Source: Micromonospora cathayae (GTDB lineage: Bacteria > Actinomycetota > Actinomycetes > Mycobacteriales > Micromonosporaceae). Taken from it: a DNA stretch of 64,000 nt. Location of the stretch: assembly GCF_028993575.1 (NCBI RefSeq), contig NZ_CP118615.1:4927001-4991000 (forward strand). The letters are read 5' to 3'. The position numbers were made by a program, and so were the translations under genes. Positions 38,202 through 46,359 of the stretch are shown here, piece after piece (positions within the stretch are counted from its first letter, which is position 1; the number at the start of each line of letters is the position of its first letter). The notes under the pieces are model-generated. The model was not told where the DNA came from. It saw nothing but the letters and a program-made list of their open reading frames with translations, and searched no databases.

Positions 38202-38939
38202 TCACCGTGGCGACGGGTAGTGGCGGGGCGCCACCGCCGGCTGCCCACCCGCCGTCATGTGCCCCGGCCCGCCGGCGGGCACCTGACCCGGCCCCGGCGC
38301 GCCCGCCGGGAGCTGCCCGGCGGCCAGCCGTTCCATCGTCCGCGCCAGGTTCTCACTGCCGTCGGCCAACTGCCGGGCCGCCGACTGCATGTGCGAGATC
38401 ATCATCTCGCCGTAGATCCGCAGCGCCTCCCGGGTCGCGACCGAATCGTCGAACTGCGGACCGGCCGACCGGCGGTAGTCCTGCACCGCCCGCTCCGCCT
38501 CCTGCCGGGCCTCCTCCGCCGCCGCCTGCAGGTAACTCTCGTACTGCATCCGCGCGTACTCGGCCACCCGGCGGGCGTAGTCGTGCGCCTGCGCGATGAT
38601 CTGCTCCGCCTCCCGCTGCGCGGCCGAGAGCAGGTTCACCTCCTTCGCCGCCGGCGCCGCCGGCCCGGCACTCGGGATCACCCCGTGCCGGTGCAGCTCC
38701 ACCCGGTCGTTGAGGCGCTCGTTCTCCGCCCGCAGGGTGGCGATCTGCGCGGCCAGCAGATCCAACTCGTCGGCCACCTGCATCCGGAACCGGTCCACGT
38801 CCTGGTGGTCGTAGCCGCGCCGGGTGAACGACGCCGACCCGAACTCCCACCGACGCACCCGGTCCGCGGTCATCCGCACCTGCGGACCGGACACCGCCAC
38901 CTGCACACCGTCGTACCCACTGATCGGGGTCGCGCTCAC
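38202..38939 (-). CDS. DivIVA domain-containing coiled-coil protein
   Basis: The 245-residue protein has a DivIVA-like start (FTRRGYDHQDVDRFRMQVADELDLLAAQIATL is the family pattern) and a predicted coiled coil to about residue 180. A Gly/Pro-rich tail (QLPAGAPGPGQVPAGGPGH) follows. DivIVA-like proteins act as scaffolds at poles, septa or membranes. The GTG at 38939 has GGAGG 6 nt upstream and overlaps the stop of the globin-reductase gene by 4 nt. It is therefore coupled to two globin genes, an unusual setting for a scaffold. Confidence 0.85.
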   Translation of the reverse strand: MSATPISGYDGVQVAVSGPQVRMTADRVRRWEFGSASFTRRGYDHQDVDRFRMQVADELDLLAAQIATLRAENERLNDRVELHRHGVIPSAGPAAPAAKEVNLLSAAQREAEQIIAQAHDYARRVAEYARMQYESYLQAAAEEARQEAERAVQDYRRSAGPQFDDSVATREALRIYGEMMISHMQSAARQLADGSENLARTMERLAAGQLPAGAPGPGQVPAGGPGHMTAGGQPAVAPRHYPSPR

Positions 38940-40114
38940 CGGACACCTCCGGAATCGTCTCCAGGCGGGGTCGAATCCACCGCCGTCCGCCACGCCGGCC
39001 CGTACCAGTGCTTACCGAGCCCCTCATGGTGCACCTGACCGGCGTGGTAACCCGCCCCGGCCAGCGTCTGCACCGTACGCCCCACCATCTCGTCGGAGCC
39101 GCACACGTACACGTGCCGGGACCGCCAGTCCCCGTCGGCGAGCGCCCGGTCCACCACCTGCGCCACCTCACCGGGCCGACGCGGATCCATGCCCACCACC
39201 TGCGTCACCGTCAACCACGGGTACGCGGCGGTGAACTTGTCGACCGTGTCACCGTCGTAGAACTCGAACCGGGACCGCGCCCCCACGTACAGATCGACCC
39301 GGCGGCGTGAACCCTCCGCCGCGACCTGCTCCACCAGCGCCTTCACCGGCGCCCAGCCGGTACCGGCGGCCAGCAGCAGCAGATCCGCCCCACCGGCCGG
39401 CCACAACGTCAACCGGTCCCCCACCGGCGCGGCCAGATGGATCTGGTCACCCACCGAACACCCGTACACCAGCCGGGAACTCACCGCCCCACCCGGCGCG
39501 GCCCGCACGTGCAGCTCCAGGGTGCCGTCCGGGCGGGGCGCGTTCGCGGGCGAGTAGTACCGCCACGCCCGCACCGCCGGATGGGACACCCCGATCGACT
39601 GGCCCGGCGTGAACGGCAACAGGTACTGCGGACGCACCGTCAGCACCGCCACGTCGAACGTGCGCCGCTCATGCCCGACGATCTCCGCCACCCACCACGG
39701 CGGGTTGACCTGCTCGGCGGCCTGCGCCGCCTCGATCATCACCTGCGACACCAGCCCGTACGCGCCCGCCCAGTCCCGGGACAGCTCCTCGGTCCACTGG
39801 TCACCCAGGAAGTGCCGCAGCGTCGCCAGCAGCGCGTCGCCCACCGCCGGATAGTGTTCGGCGCGTACCGCGAACTTGCGGTGGTCGGCGCCCAGGTCCC
39901 GCAGGAACCCGGTCAACCGGTCCACCTGGTCCACGTTGGACACGATGTGCCCCAGCGCCGTCACCAGCCGGTCCCGCTGCCCCGCCATGTTCGTCGGGAA
40001 CATCTGCCGGGTCTCCGGATGCGACAGGAACAGCGCCGAATAGAAGTAGAGCGGAACCTGGTCACCGTACGCCGCGACCTGATGCCAGCTCTGCTTGAGC
40101 CGCGCGACGTCCAC
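38936..40114 (-). CDS. Flavohaemoprotein-like protein: globin plus FAD/NAD reductase domains
   Basis: The 392-residue protein has an N-terminal globin domain (residues 1-135) with proximal-type His78 aligned to His85 of E. coli Hmp. A ferredoxin-reductase-like domain follows, with the FAD motif RYYSPAN and the NAD site LLLLAAGTGWAPVKALV, ending VYVCGSDEMV. It should act as NO dioxygenase or a haem-based reductase. The ATG/GTG choice: the GTG at 40114 gives VDVARLKQSW, the normal globin start, 2 nt after the truncated-haemoglobin stop. It is part of a three-gene coupled operon with trHb and DivIVA. Confidence 0.9.
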   Translation of the reverse strand: MDVARLKQSWHQVAAYGDQVPLYFYSALFLSHPETRQMFPTNMAGQRDRLVTALGHIVSNVDQVDRLTGFLRDLGADHRKFAVRAEHYPAVGDALLATLRHFLGDQWTEELSRDWAGAYGLVSQVMIEAAQAAEQVNPPWWVAEIVGHERRTFDVAVLTVRPQYLLPFTPGQSIGVSHPAVRAWRYYSPANAPRPDGTLELHVRAAPGGAVSSRLVYGCSVGDQIHLAAPVGDRLTLWPAGGADLLLLAAGTGWAPVKALVEQVAAEGSRRRVDLYVGARSRFEFYDGDTVDKFTAAYPWLTVTQVVGMDPRRPGEVAQVVDRALADGDWRSRHVYVCGSDEMVGRTVQTLAGAGYHAGQVHHEGLGKHWYGPAWRTAVDSTPPGDDSGGVR

Positions 40115-40116
40115 GC

Positions 40117-40512
40117 TCAGACACCCGGACGGTGCCCGGCGGCCACCACCTGGTCGCGCACCTGCGCCAACACCACACCCACGTGGTCCAGCACGTCCAC
40201 CGGCACACCCAGCTGCGTCAACACCGCCACCAGATGCCCACCCACCCGCTGGTAGTGCGCCTCGGTGATCCCCAACGGCTGGTGCGCCTCGGCCAGACCC
40301 CGGCCGGCGTACTCGTTCGGACCACCCAGCACCACCGTCAACATCAACGCCAGGTGCCGCCGCTGGCCCACCATGTCCACGTCGGCGAAGTAGCCGGCCA
40401 GCTCCGGGTCGACCAGGACCCGGTCGTAGAACAGGTCCACAGCGGCCTTCACGGACGCCGCACCACCGATGCGCTCGTAGTACGACGGGGTGGTCTGTTC
40501 GGTAACCGTCAC
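40117..40512 (-). CDS. glbN: Group I truncated haemoglobin (2-on-2 globin)
   Basis: The 131-residue protein has the trHbN pattern: YYERIGG near residue 11, Tyr29 (DLFYDRV, the distal B10 tyrosine that stabilises bound O2), ALGGP-type LGGPNEYAG and proximal His77 (LAEAHQPLGIT). It probably binds O2 and detoxifies NO. The GTG at 40512 has AAGGAA about 5 nt upstream. It is first in an operon with the flavohaemoprotein-like gene and the DivIVA-like gene. In M. tuberculosis, the related GlbN acts in NO dioxygenation. Confidence 0.9.
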   Translation of the reverse strand: MTVTEQTTPSYYERIGGAASVKAAVDLFYDRVLVDPELAGYFADVDMVGQRRHLALMLTVVLGGPNEYAGRGLAEAHQPLGITEAHYQRVGGHLVAVLTQLGVPVDVLDHVGVVLAQVRDQVVAAGHRPGV

Positions 40513-40711
40513 GGTGATTCCTTCCGGGAGGGGAAACAGCGCGGTCCACCGGCGGGCCCCCCTCGGGGGCGGCCGGGGCCACCACCAGGCAACCCCAGGC
40601 CACACCAGTTGACCGTGTGACGGACCATAGCGTGCCGCTGCGGACCAGCCGCGCCCGGCCTGACGGCTTCCCGGACACCGTCCGATCCGGACGGGGGACT
40701 CGGCCGTTCGG

Positions 40712-41305
40712 TCAGCCGGCCCGCCGTCGGGCCCGCCGCGCCGCCAACTCGTCACCCACCGCGTCCGCCCCGGCCACCGCCGGTTCCTCGCCACCGGCCA
40801 CCGCGGGCTCCGCCGGCAGATGCGACAACGAACCCTCGATCTCCTTGAAGGCCCCGCCGATCGCGATCCCGAACACCCCCTGGCCACCCTGCAACAGGTC
40901 GACCACCTCCTCCGGGGACCGGCACTCGTACACCGTCGTCCCGTCGGAGATCAACGTGATGCCCGCCAGGTCACCCACCCCCCGCGACCGCAGCGCCTCG
41001 ATCGCCTTGCGGATGTTCTGCAGGGACACCCCCGCGTCCAACAGCCGCTTCACGACCTTCAACACCACCAGGTCCCGGAACGAGTACAGCCGGGACGTAC
41101 CCGACCCCGACGCGTCCCGCACACTCGGCACCACCAGCGCCGTCCGCGCCCAGTAGTCCAACTGCCGGTAGCTGATCCCCACCGCCGCGCAGGCCGTCAC
41201 GCCCCGGTAACCCACCGAACCGTCACCCTCAGTCGCCGACCGTGGCCCTGGATCACCGGGGCCCTGCGACGCCGTACCCGGATCCGAATCTCGTGGCCCG
41301 TGCAT
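40712..41305 (-). CDS. MerR-family transcriptional regulator (Rv1830-like)
   Basis: The 197-residue protein has a MerR helix-turn-helix and wing near residues 32-75 (ACAAVGISYRQLDYWARTALVVPS), then RLYSFRDLVVLKVVKRLLDAGVSLQNIRKAI. An effector-like C-terminus follows, ending in an Arg-rich tail. By position after ftsR and the bifunctional nuclease gene it corresponds to M. tuberculosis Rv1830. The ATG has GGAGG 8 nt upstream. TATAGG on the minus strand at 41374-41379 may be its -10 box. Confidence 0.87.
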   Translation of the reverse strand: MHGPRDSDPGTASQGPGDPGPRSATEGDGSVGYRGVTACAAVGISYRQLDYWARTALVVPSVRDASGSGTSRLYSFRDLVVLKVVKRLLDAGVSLQNIRKAIEALRSRGVGDLAGITLISDGTTVYECRSPEEVVDLLQGGQGVFGIAIGGAFKEIEGSLSHLPAEPAVAGGEEPAVAGADAVGDELAARRARRRAG

Positions 41306-41467
41306 CCCGACAACCTCCCCGCCCGTGCGGTGACACGTCGTTATCTGGGACGTGCACCCCTCGACACCGCAACCCTATAGCGCGGTTCAGGGGTTACCGG
41401 GCAAGCGCGGACGCGACACGCCGAGGATCACCCGCGCCTCACACACCGTGACCGCCGTGATCCACCG

Positions 41468-41496
41468 CCGGCCCGCACCCGCCGACACCGGGCCGG
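41468..41496 (-). terminator. Hairpin downstream of the bifunctional nuclease gene
   Basis: CCGGCCCG (41468-41475) pairs with CGGGCCGG (41489-41496) around a 13-nt loop, 9 nt past the stop codon at 41506-41508. A GC-only hairpin without a U-run is common for actinomycete terminators. It would separate the garA-ftsR-nuclease transcript from the downstream MerR gene. Confidence 0.5.
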
Positions 41497-41505
41497 CACC
41501 GCCGG

Positions 41506-41970
41506 TCAGCCGGCGAAATCCTCCGGACGCACCTGGTCCAGGAACTCGCGGAACTTCTCCACCTCGTCCTCCTGCTCGTCGGGAATCACGATCCCCGCCT
41601 CGCTGAGGACCTGCTCGGCACAACGAATCGGCGCACCCACCCGCAACGCCAACGCGATCGAATCACTCGGCCGGGCCGACACCCGCAACCCGTCACCGAT
41701 CAGCAGATCCGCGTAGAAGACGTTCTCCTTCAGCTCGGTGATCTCCACCGCCCGCAACGGCGCCTTCAACGCCGCCAACACGTCCCGCAGCAGATCGTGC
41801 GTCAACGGCCGGGCCGTCTTCACGCCCTGCTGCTCGTAGGCGATCGCCGTGGCCTCGACCGCACCGATCCAGATCGGCAGATAGCGGTCGCCCTCGACCT
41901 CCCGGAGCAGGACGATCGGCTGGTTGGTGGGCAGTTCCACCCGAACCCCGACCACGCTCAGCTCGCGCAC
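41506..41970 (-). CDS. Bifunctional nuclease family protein (DUF151, Rv1829-like)
   Basis: The 154-residue protein has the BFN/DUF151 core: RELSVVGVRVELPTNQP, LPIWIGAVEATAIAYEQQG, RPLTHDLL and RPSDSIALALRVGAPI, with an acidic C-terminus. Relatives are reported nucleases (plants) or uncharacterised in actinobacteria. The GTG at 41970 has GGAGG 5 nt upstream; the longer frame upstream is not conserved in style. Located after ftsR, as Rv1829 is in M. tuberculosis. Confidence 0.88.
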   Translation of the reverse strand: MRELSVVGVRVELPTNQPIVLLREVEGDRYLPIWIGAVEATAIAYEQQGVKTARPLTHDLLRDVLAALKAPLRAVEITELKENVFYADLLIGDGLRVSARPSDSIALALRVGAPIRCAEQVLSEAGIVIPDEQEDEVEKFREFLDQVRPEDFAG

Positions 41971-42135
41971 CGCCGCCTCCGTGTCGTTGTCACCTACGCC
42001 GCACCCGCCCTCCCTGCACGGTACACGGACCCCGGAACGGGCGTCCCGCCCGCACCACACGCCCGCCACGGGAAGGGCATACCCCAGGAAGCCTACGGCA
42101 CGCTCCCCGGAGCAGATCTCCACCGCCGGGGCCCC

Positions 42136-42900
42136 TCACCGACCCAACGTCGACCGCAACCCCACCCGGACCAACGCCGCGTGCAACTGCTGCGACAACG
42201 CCACCAACTCGCGGGCCGTCTCCGCCGCCCGGGCCCGCGCCGCCGGATCACTCTGCCGCGCCAACGGCGCCAACAACTGCGCGAACAGACCCGCCTCCCG
42301 GTCCGCCGCCGTCCGGAACGCCCGCAGATGCCGAGGCTCCAGCCCGTACGCCGCCAACCCCGCCACCGCCCGCGCGATGATCAGGGCGTCACCGTCGTAC
42401 CAGCCCGGCGGACTCGACACCACCACCCCGAGCCGCTCCAACTCGCCCAGGGTCGACTCGTCGACGCCGCTGCGGGCCACCAGATCCGTCCGGCTCAACC
42501 GCACCGTCGCCGACTCGACCGGATCCGGATCCGCCGGACCCCGGCCCGGCACCTCACCACCCGGACCCACCGCGACCAGCGTCGGCCGGGGCCGACCCGC
42601 CCCGTCGGACGACGACGCGTCCCACTCGGCCAACTGCTCACGGATCACCCGCAACGGCAGGTACTGGTCCCGCTGCGCGGTCAACACGAACCGCAGCCGG
42701 GCCACATCGTCCCAGCTGTACTTCCGGTACCCCGCCGGTGTGCGCTGCGGTTCCACCAGGCCTTCGGCCTCGAGGAACCGCAGCTTCGAAATCGTGGTGT
42801 CCGGAAACTCCACCCGCAACTGGGCCAGCACCTCGCCGATGCTCATCAGCGGTTGGGACCGGGCCGCACCGGGCGGCAGGGAGGCCGCAGGCTCGTTCAC
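42136..42900 (-). CDS. ftsR: MerR-family regulator of cell division (FtsR, Rv1828-like)
   Basis: The 254-residue protein has a MerR winged helix-turn-helix at about residues 18-75 (LMSIGEVLAQLRVEFPDTTIS, KLRFLEAEGLVEPQRTPAGYRKYS). A second helical domain with YGLEPRHLRAFRTAADREAG follows. It matches Rv1828/FtsR, which in corynebacteria activates ftsZ. The GTG start overlaps the garA stop by 4 nt (GTGA), so garA and ftsR are translationally coupled, linking a metabolic switch to division control. Confidence 0.9.
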   Translation of the reverse strand: MNEPAASLPPGAARSQPLMSIGEVLAQLRVEFPDTTISKLRFLEAEGLVEPQRTPAGYRKYSWDDVARLRFVLTAQRDQYLPLRVIREQLAEWDASSSDGAGRPRPTLVAVGPGGEVPGRGPADPDPVESATVRLSRTDLVARSGVDESTLGELERLGVVVSSPPGWYDGDALIIARAVAGLAAYGLEPRHLRAFRTAADREAGLFAQLLAPLARQSDPAARARAAETARELVALSQQLHAALVRVGLRSTLGR

Positions 42901-43349
42901 CCCCGGCCGGCCTCCTCCTCCGGGCGCGGACCGGCGATGAACACGACCCGGAACTTGCCGATCTGCACCTCGTCACCGTTGCTCAGCGTCGCCGCCTCCA
43001 CCCGCTCCCGGTTGACGTACGTGCCGTTCAGGCTACCCACGTCCCGCACCGTGAACGTGCCACCGTCCCGGTGGAACTCCGCGTGCCGCCGCGACACCGT
43101 CACGTCGTCGAGGAAGATGTCACTGTCGGGGTGCCGACCACTGGTCGTCACGTCATGGTCCAACAGGAAACGGGCCCCGGCGTTCGGACCGCGACGGACC
43201 ACCAGCAACGCCATACCCGGCGGCAACGAACCCGACATCCGGCTCGGCACCACATCGGCATCCGGCCCCTCGAGAACTTCGTCGAGCGAGCCGAGATTGA
43301 GCGTCGAAGTGACGTCGAGCGGGGGGAACTCGTCGTCTGGGCGCGTCAT
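42897..43349 (-). CDS. garA: FHA-domain metabolic regulator (GarA/OdhI)
   Basis: The 150-residue protein has an N-terminal phosphorylation-type motif (TST, Thr14-Thr16, in place of the mycobacterial ETTS). A C-terminal FHA domain follows with GRH (Arg72), VSRRH (Ser86) and LNGTYV (Asn108), the phosphothreonine-binding residues. In mycobacteria GarA, switched by PknB/PknG, controls 2-oxoglutarate dehydrogenase and glutamate metabolism. The ATG has GAGGTGG upstream. The gene is part of the pgsA-to-MerR block. Confidence 0.92.
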   Translation of the reverse strand: MTRPDDEFPPLDVTSTLNLGSLDEVLEGPDADVVPSRMSGSLPPGMALLVVRRGPNAGARFLLDHDVTTSGRHPDSDIFLDDVTVSRRHAEFHRDGGTFTVRDVGSLNGTYVNRERVEAATLSNGDEVQIGKFRVVFIAGPRPEEEAGRG

Positions 43350-43568
43350 GGGACCACCTCACGGATCTGTTCGGTCGGCGTCGGGTAATGACCGGTTGTG
43401 GCCGCCGGGTAGTGGAACACCCGGCGGCTGGCTCCCCGTGCCCGGAGGCAATTACCCACGACGCTCAACTATTCTGGTTGTCTCGGTCGACTGGGCGAGC
43501 CTAGCCAGCGCCGAAATGCAGGGCAACCGGACGCGCGGAGACAACTCCCGGTCCGAGAAGAAGCACAC

Positions 43569-43949
43569 TCAGCTTGCGGTGACGTCCCGGTACGCGGACG
43601 CGGTCAACAAACCCTCCACCGCCGCCGGATCGTCCGGCCGGATCTCCAACAACCAACCCGCCCCGTACGGATCAGTGTTGATCAACTCGGGGGTGTCGCC
43701 GAGCGCCTCGTTGCGCGCCGCCACCGTCCCGCTCACCGGGGCGTAGATCTCCGACACGCTCTTGGTCGACTCGATCTCACCCAGCGGTTCACCCGCCGCC
43801 ACCGCCACGCCCTCGTCCGGCAGCTGGACGTAGACGATGTCACCCAACGCGTCCTGCGCGTAATGGGTGATGCCGACCCGGACGGTACCGCTGTCGTCGG
43901 CCACCACCCACTCGTGCTCGGCGGTGTAACGCAGGTCCTCGGGAATCAC
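43569..43949 (-). CDS. gcvH: Glycine cleavage system H protein
   Basis: The 126-residue lipoyl carrier has YTAEHEWV, GDIVYVQLPD, GEIESTKSVSEIYAP with the lipoylated Lys63, and NTDPYGAGWL. It shuttles the aminomethyl group between GcvP and GcvT. The GTG at 43949 has AAGGA 8 nt upstream; the extension to 44012 is not conserved in style. It is encoded with DUF881/sbp/garA, away from gcvP, as Rv1826 is in M. tuberculosis. Confidence 0.95.
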   Translation of the reverse strand: MIPEDLRYTAEHEWVVADDSGTVRVGITHYAQDALGDIVYVQLPDEGVAVAAGEPLGEIESTKSVSEIYAPVSGTVAARNEALGDTPELINTDPYGAGWLLEIRPDDPAAVEGLLTASAYRDVTAS

Positions 43950-44015
43950 CAGACGCGTCCTTCGTGCTCGTACTGACCAATCGGCGCACCGGGGTGACCC
44001 GGCGCAACCCACCGG

Positions 44016-45035
44016 TCACGAGACCGGACGGGCGTGTTCCAACCTGATCGGCGCGTGCAGAGCCGAAACCTCGGCCTCCTCACGATCCTCGAAGCTCACG
44101 TTACCGCCGTCACCCTTGATCGATGCGGCCACCCCGCCGGGAATGTTCAACGCGGTTCGCATCGTCGCCGGATCACCGATCACCGTGATCGTGTACGGGC
44201 CCGTCATCCGCCGCCCGTCCACCACCAGACCACCACCCTCGGCGTCCAGGAAGTACGTCGACGCCACGATCCGCGCCGGCGACCCGATCGGACCGGCGAT
44301 CTGCATCGCCTCCGCGCCCGCGCCCCGCAGCTCCTGCACCGCGTCCAGCACCCGGCTCGCCGAGACCGGCTTGCTCCCGCCACCGAACCGGATCGTCAAC
44401 CCCGGCCCGGTCGCCGGCAGCGTCCCCGCCAGGATGCCCAACTCGTCGGCCCGCCGGGCCGCCTCCTGCAACGCCGCCTCACGGCCCTGCGCGCCCGAGG
44501 CCAACTGCCGCTGACTCTCCTCCAACTGGGCGATGTCCTGCCGCAGCCGGGCCTCCCGGGCGTCCAGGTCCGACAGGATCCGGACCAGGTCCTCCTGCCG
44601 GGTCGCCGCCAACGTCGGATCGGTGGAGGTGGTCTTCAACTGCACCACCAGGGTGAACCCCAGCAGCGCCAGCAACACCGCGATCATCACCGACGCCGTG
44701 CTCATCCGCCGCGCCGCCGGCCGGTCCGCGGCGGCCGGGTCCGTCCCGGTGGAACCGTCCGTCCCGGTGGACGCGGCGGTCAGCACCACCGTCGTCTCGT
44801 CGTCGTGGGTGCCGGTGGCCGGCGGCCCGTCGGCGTCGCGCCCGTCGTCACCGTCGCGCCCGTCGTCGGCGTCGCGCCCGTCGTCACCGTCGGCCGGTGC
44901 CGGGGGCACCCGCAGCGGGGCCGTCTCGTCCGGGTCCGGGGCGTCCGGACGCGGATCCGGCTCGGCCGCCGGACCGGTGGGCCGCGCCGGACCGGTCGGC
45001 TCCGGCCAGCCGGTACCGCTGTCGTTGTCACTCAT
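44016..45035 (-). CDS. DUF881 membrane protein, second copy (Rv1825-like)
   Basis: The 339-residue protein has a disordered acidic N-terminus of about 110 residues, one transmembrane segment (MIAVLLALLGFTLVV), a coiled coil and a DUF881 domain (GTLPATGPGLTIRF, DAVQELRGAGAEAMQI, GPYTITVIGDP). It should be anchored to the membrane with DUF881 outside. The disordered part includes the DNA 18-bp tandem repeat encoding GDDGRD-type units. It is the second of two DUF881 genes flanking sbp. Confidence 0.85.
   Translation of the reverse strand: MSDNDSGTGWPEPTGPARPTGPAAEPDPRPDAPDPDETAPLRVPPAPADGDDGRDADDGRDGDDGRDADGPPATGTHDDETTVVLTAASTGTDGSTGTDPAAADRPAARRMSTASVMIAVLLALLGFTLVVQLKTTSTDPTLAATRQEDLVRILSDLDAREARLRQDIAQLEESQRQLASGAQGREAALQEAARRADELGILAGTLPATGPGLTIRFGGGSKPVSASRVLDAVQELRGAGAEAMQIAGPIGSPARIVASTYFLDAEGGGLVVDGRRMTGPYTITVIGDPATMRTALNIPGGVAASIKGDGGNVSFEDREEAEVSALHAPIRLEHARPVS
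44835..44888. repeat. Three 18-bp tandem repeats in the DUF881 gene
   Basis: Three near-identical 18-bp units (GTCGCGCCCGTCGTCACC-like on the + strand) at 44835-44852, 44853-44870 and 44871-44888, differing only in the last 3 bases, encode the Asp/Gly/Arg repeat of the DUF881 protein's disordered N-terminus. The unit length keeps the frame, so copy number could vary between strains. Confidence 0.8.
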
Positions 45036-45046
45036 CGCCCACCAAC

Positions 45047-45379
45047 CTACGCCCGGAACAGGTGCCGGCGGATCGCCGCCACGTTCCCGAAGATCCGCAC
45101 CCCCAGCACGACCACCACACCCGTGGAGAGCTGACCACCGACCCCCAACTGGTCACCCAGATACACGATCAGGCCCGCGACCAGCACGTTCGAGATGAAC
45201 GACACCACGAACTGCTTGTCGTCGAAGATCCGGTCCAGCTTCGCGCGCACCCCACCGAACACGGCGTCGAGCGCGGCCACCACGGCGATCGGCAGATACG
45301 GCTGCAGGCCGGCGGGCACGGTGGGGTCCAGGTACACCCCGAGTACCACACCGGCGATCAACGCCAGCACCGCGATCAT
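45047..45379 (-). CDS. sbp: Small basic family membrane protein (Sbp, Rv1824-like)
   Basis: The 110-residue protein has three to four transmembrane segments (MIAVLALIAGVVLGVYL; LPIAVVAALDAVFGGVRA; FISNVLVAGLIVYLG; GVVVVLGVRIFGN) and the family pattern ALDAVFGGVRA. It is the Sbp family that sits between two DUF881 genes across actinobacteria and Firmicutes relatives. The start overlaps the upstream DUF881 stop by 4 nt (ATGA). Function unknown; a membrane complex with the DUF881 proteins is a reasonable guess. Confidence 0.88.
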   Translation of the reverse strand: MIAVLALIAGVVLGVYLDPTVPAGLQPYLPIAVVAALDAVFGGVRAKLDRIFDDKQFVVSFISNVLVAGLIVYLGDQLGVGGQLSTGVVVVLGVRIFGNVAAIRRHLFRA

Positions 45380-46359
45380 CGGTTACCTCCGGAAGGGCTG
45401 GGAGACGACGTTCCCGACCCGGACGGGCCGGGAACGGGGGAACCGGTCACCGACGCCGACGGCGACGACGGCCCGGGAGACGGGGACGGTGGCGGACTCG
45501 CGTACCGCAGCTGCGCGTCGGTCGCCGCCTCGGGCAACGTGAGGTTCTCCGCCTCCCGCACCCCGAACGACAGGCCGGTCTCGTCGGCGACCCGGCGCAG
45601 CAGCGCCGCCGCCGCGCTCGCCTCGAACCCGCGCCGCATACCGTCCGGCCCGATCGCCGACACCCGGTACGGGCCGGTCACCGGCCGGAAGTCCACCAGG
45701 ATCGCCTCACCCGCCGACCGGATCGTCGACGTCGACGTCAACCGCTGGTCGTTGACCGCGACCGCCTCCGCGCCGGCCGCCCACAACGCGTTCGCCACCA
45801 GCTGCAGGTCACGGTAGAGCACCCGGCCCGGACCGGGCCCACCGGCGCCGGTCACCGCGTCCGGGTTGCCGGGCGCGTCGGCGAGCTGCACCACCACCCC
45901 GTCCCCACGGACCCGACCCAGCCCGGTCGTCGCCTCCAGGTCCCGCAGCCGCGCGGCGGCACTGCTCGACAACGCCGCGTCCCGCTGCCGGGAGACCTCC
46001 TCCCGCAGCTGCTCGGCCCGCGCGGTCAACCGGTCGGTCTCGGCCTGCCGGTCCCGGATCTGGTCGACCAGCCCGGAGCGGGCCTGGCTGCGGCTCGGCT
46101 CCTCCTCCACGGTCTGCCGGTACGCCACCGCGAACAGGAACCCCAGCACCACCAGCACCACACTGCTGACCACCCGGCCGGTACGGCGCCGCGCCGGTGA
46201 CGGCGGGTCGGCCCGACGGCGGGCCGCCGCGTCGGCGTACCCCGGGTCGAGGGGGTTACGGAACAGCTCGGTCAGGAAGTCCGGCGCGTAGACGCGCTCG
46301 CCGCCGGCCTTTCCCGCCGACCGGCCGGCCGGGCCGGTGTCGCGGGACGAACCGGTCAT
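45376..46359 (-). CDS. DUF881 membrane protein, first copy (Rv1823-like)
   Basis: The 327-residue protein has a cytoplasmic N-terminus, one transmembrane segment (VVSSVVLVVLGFLFAVAY), a coiled coil (QIRDRQAETDRLTARAEQLR) and a DUF881 domain (GVVVQLADAPGN, NALWAAGAEAVAVNDQRLTS, GPYRVSAIGPDGM). A Pro/Ser-rich tail ends it. The ATG at 46359 overlaps the pgsA stop by 4 nt (ATGA) and its own stop overlaps sbp, so pgsA, DUF881 and sbp are translationally coupled. Confidence 0.87.
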   Translation of the reverse strand: MTGSSRDTGPAGRSAGKAGGERVYAPDFLTELFRNPLDPGYADAAARRRADPPSPARRRTGRVVSSVVLVVLGFLFAVAYRQTVEEEPSRSQARSGLVDQIRDRQAETDRLTARAEQLREEVSRQRDAALSSSAAARLRDLEATTGLGRVRGDGVVVQLADAPGNPDAVTGAGGPGPGRVLYRDLQLVANALWAAGAEAVAVNDQRLTSTSTIRSAGEAILVDFRPVTGPYRVSAIGPDGMRRGFEASAAAALLRRVADETGLSFGVREAENLTLPEAATDAQLRYASPPPSPSPGPSSPSASVTGSPVPGPSGSGTSSPSPSGGNR

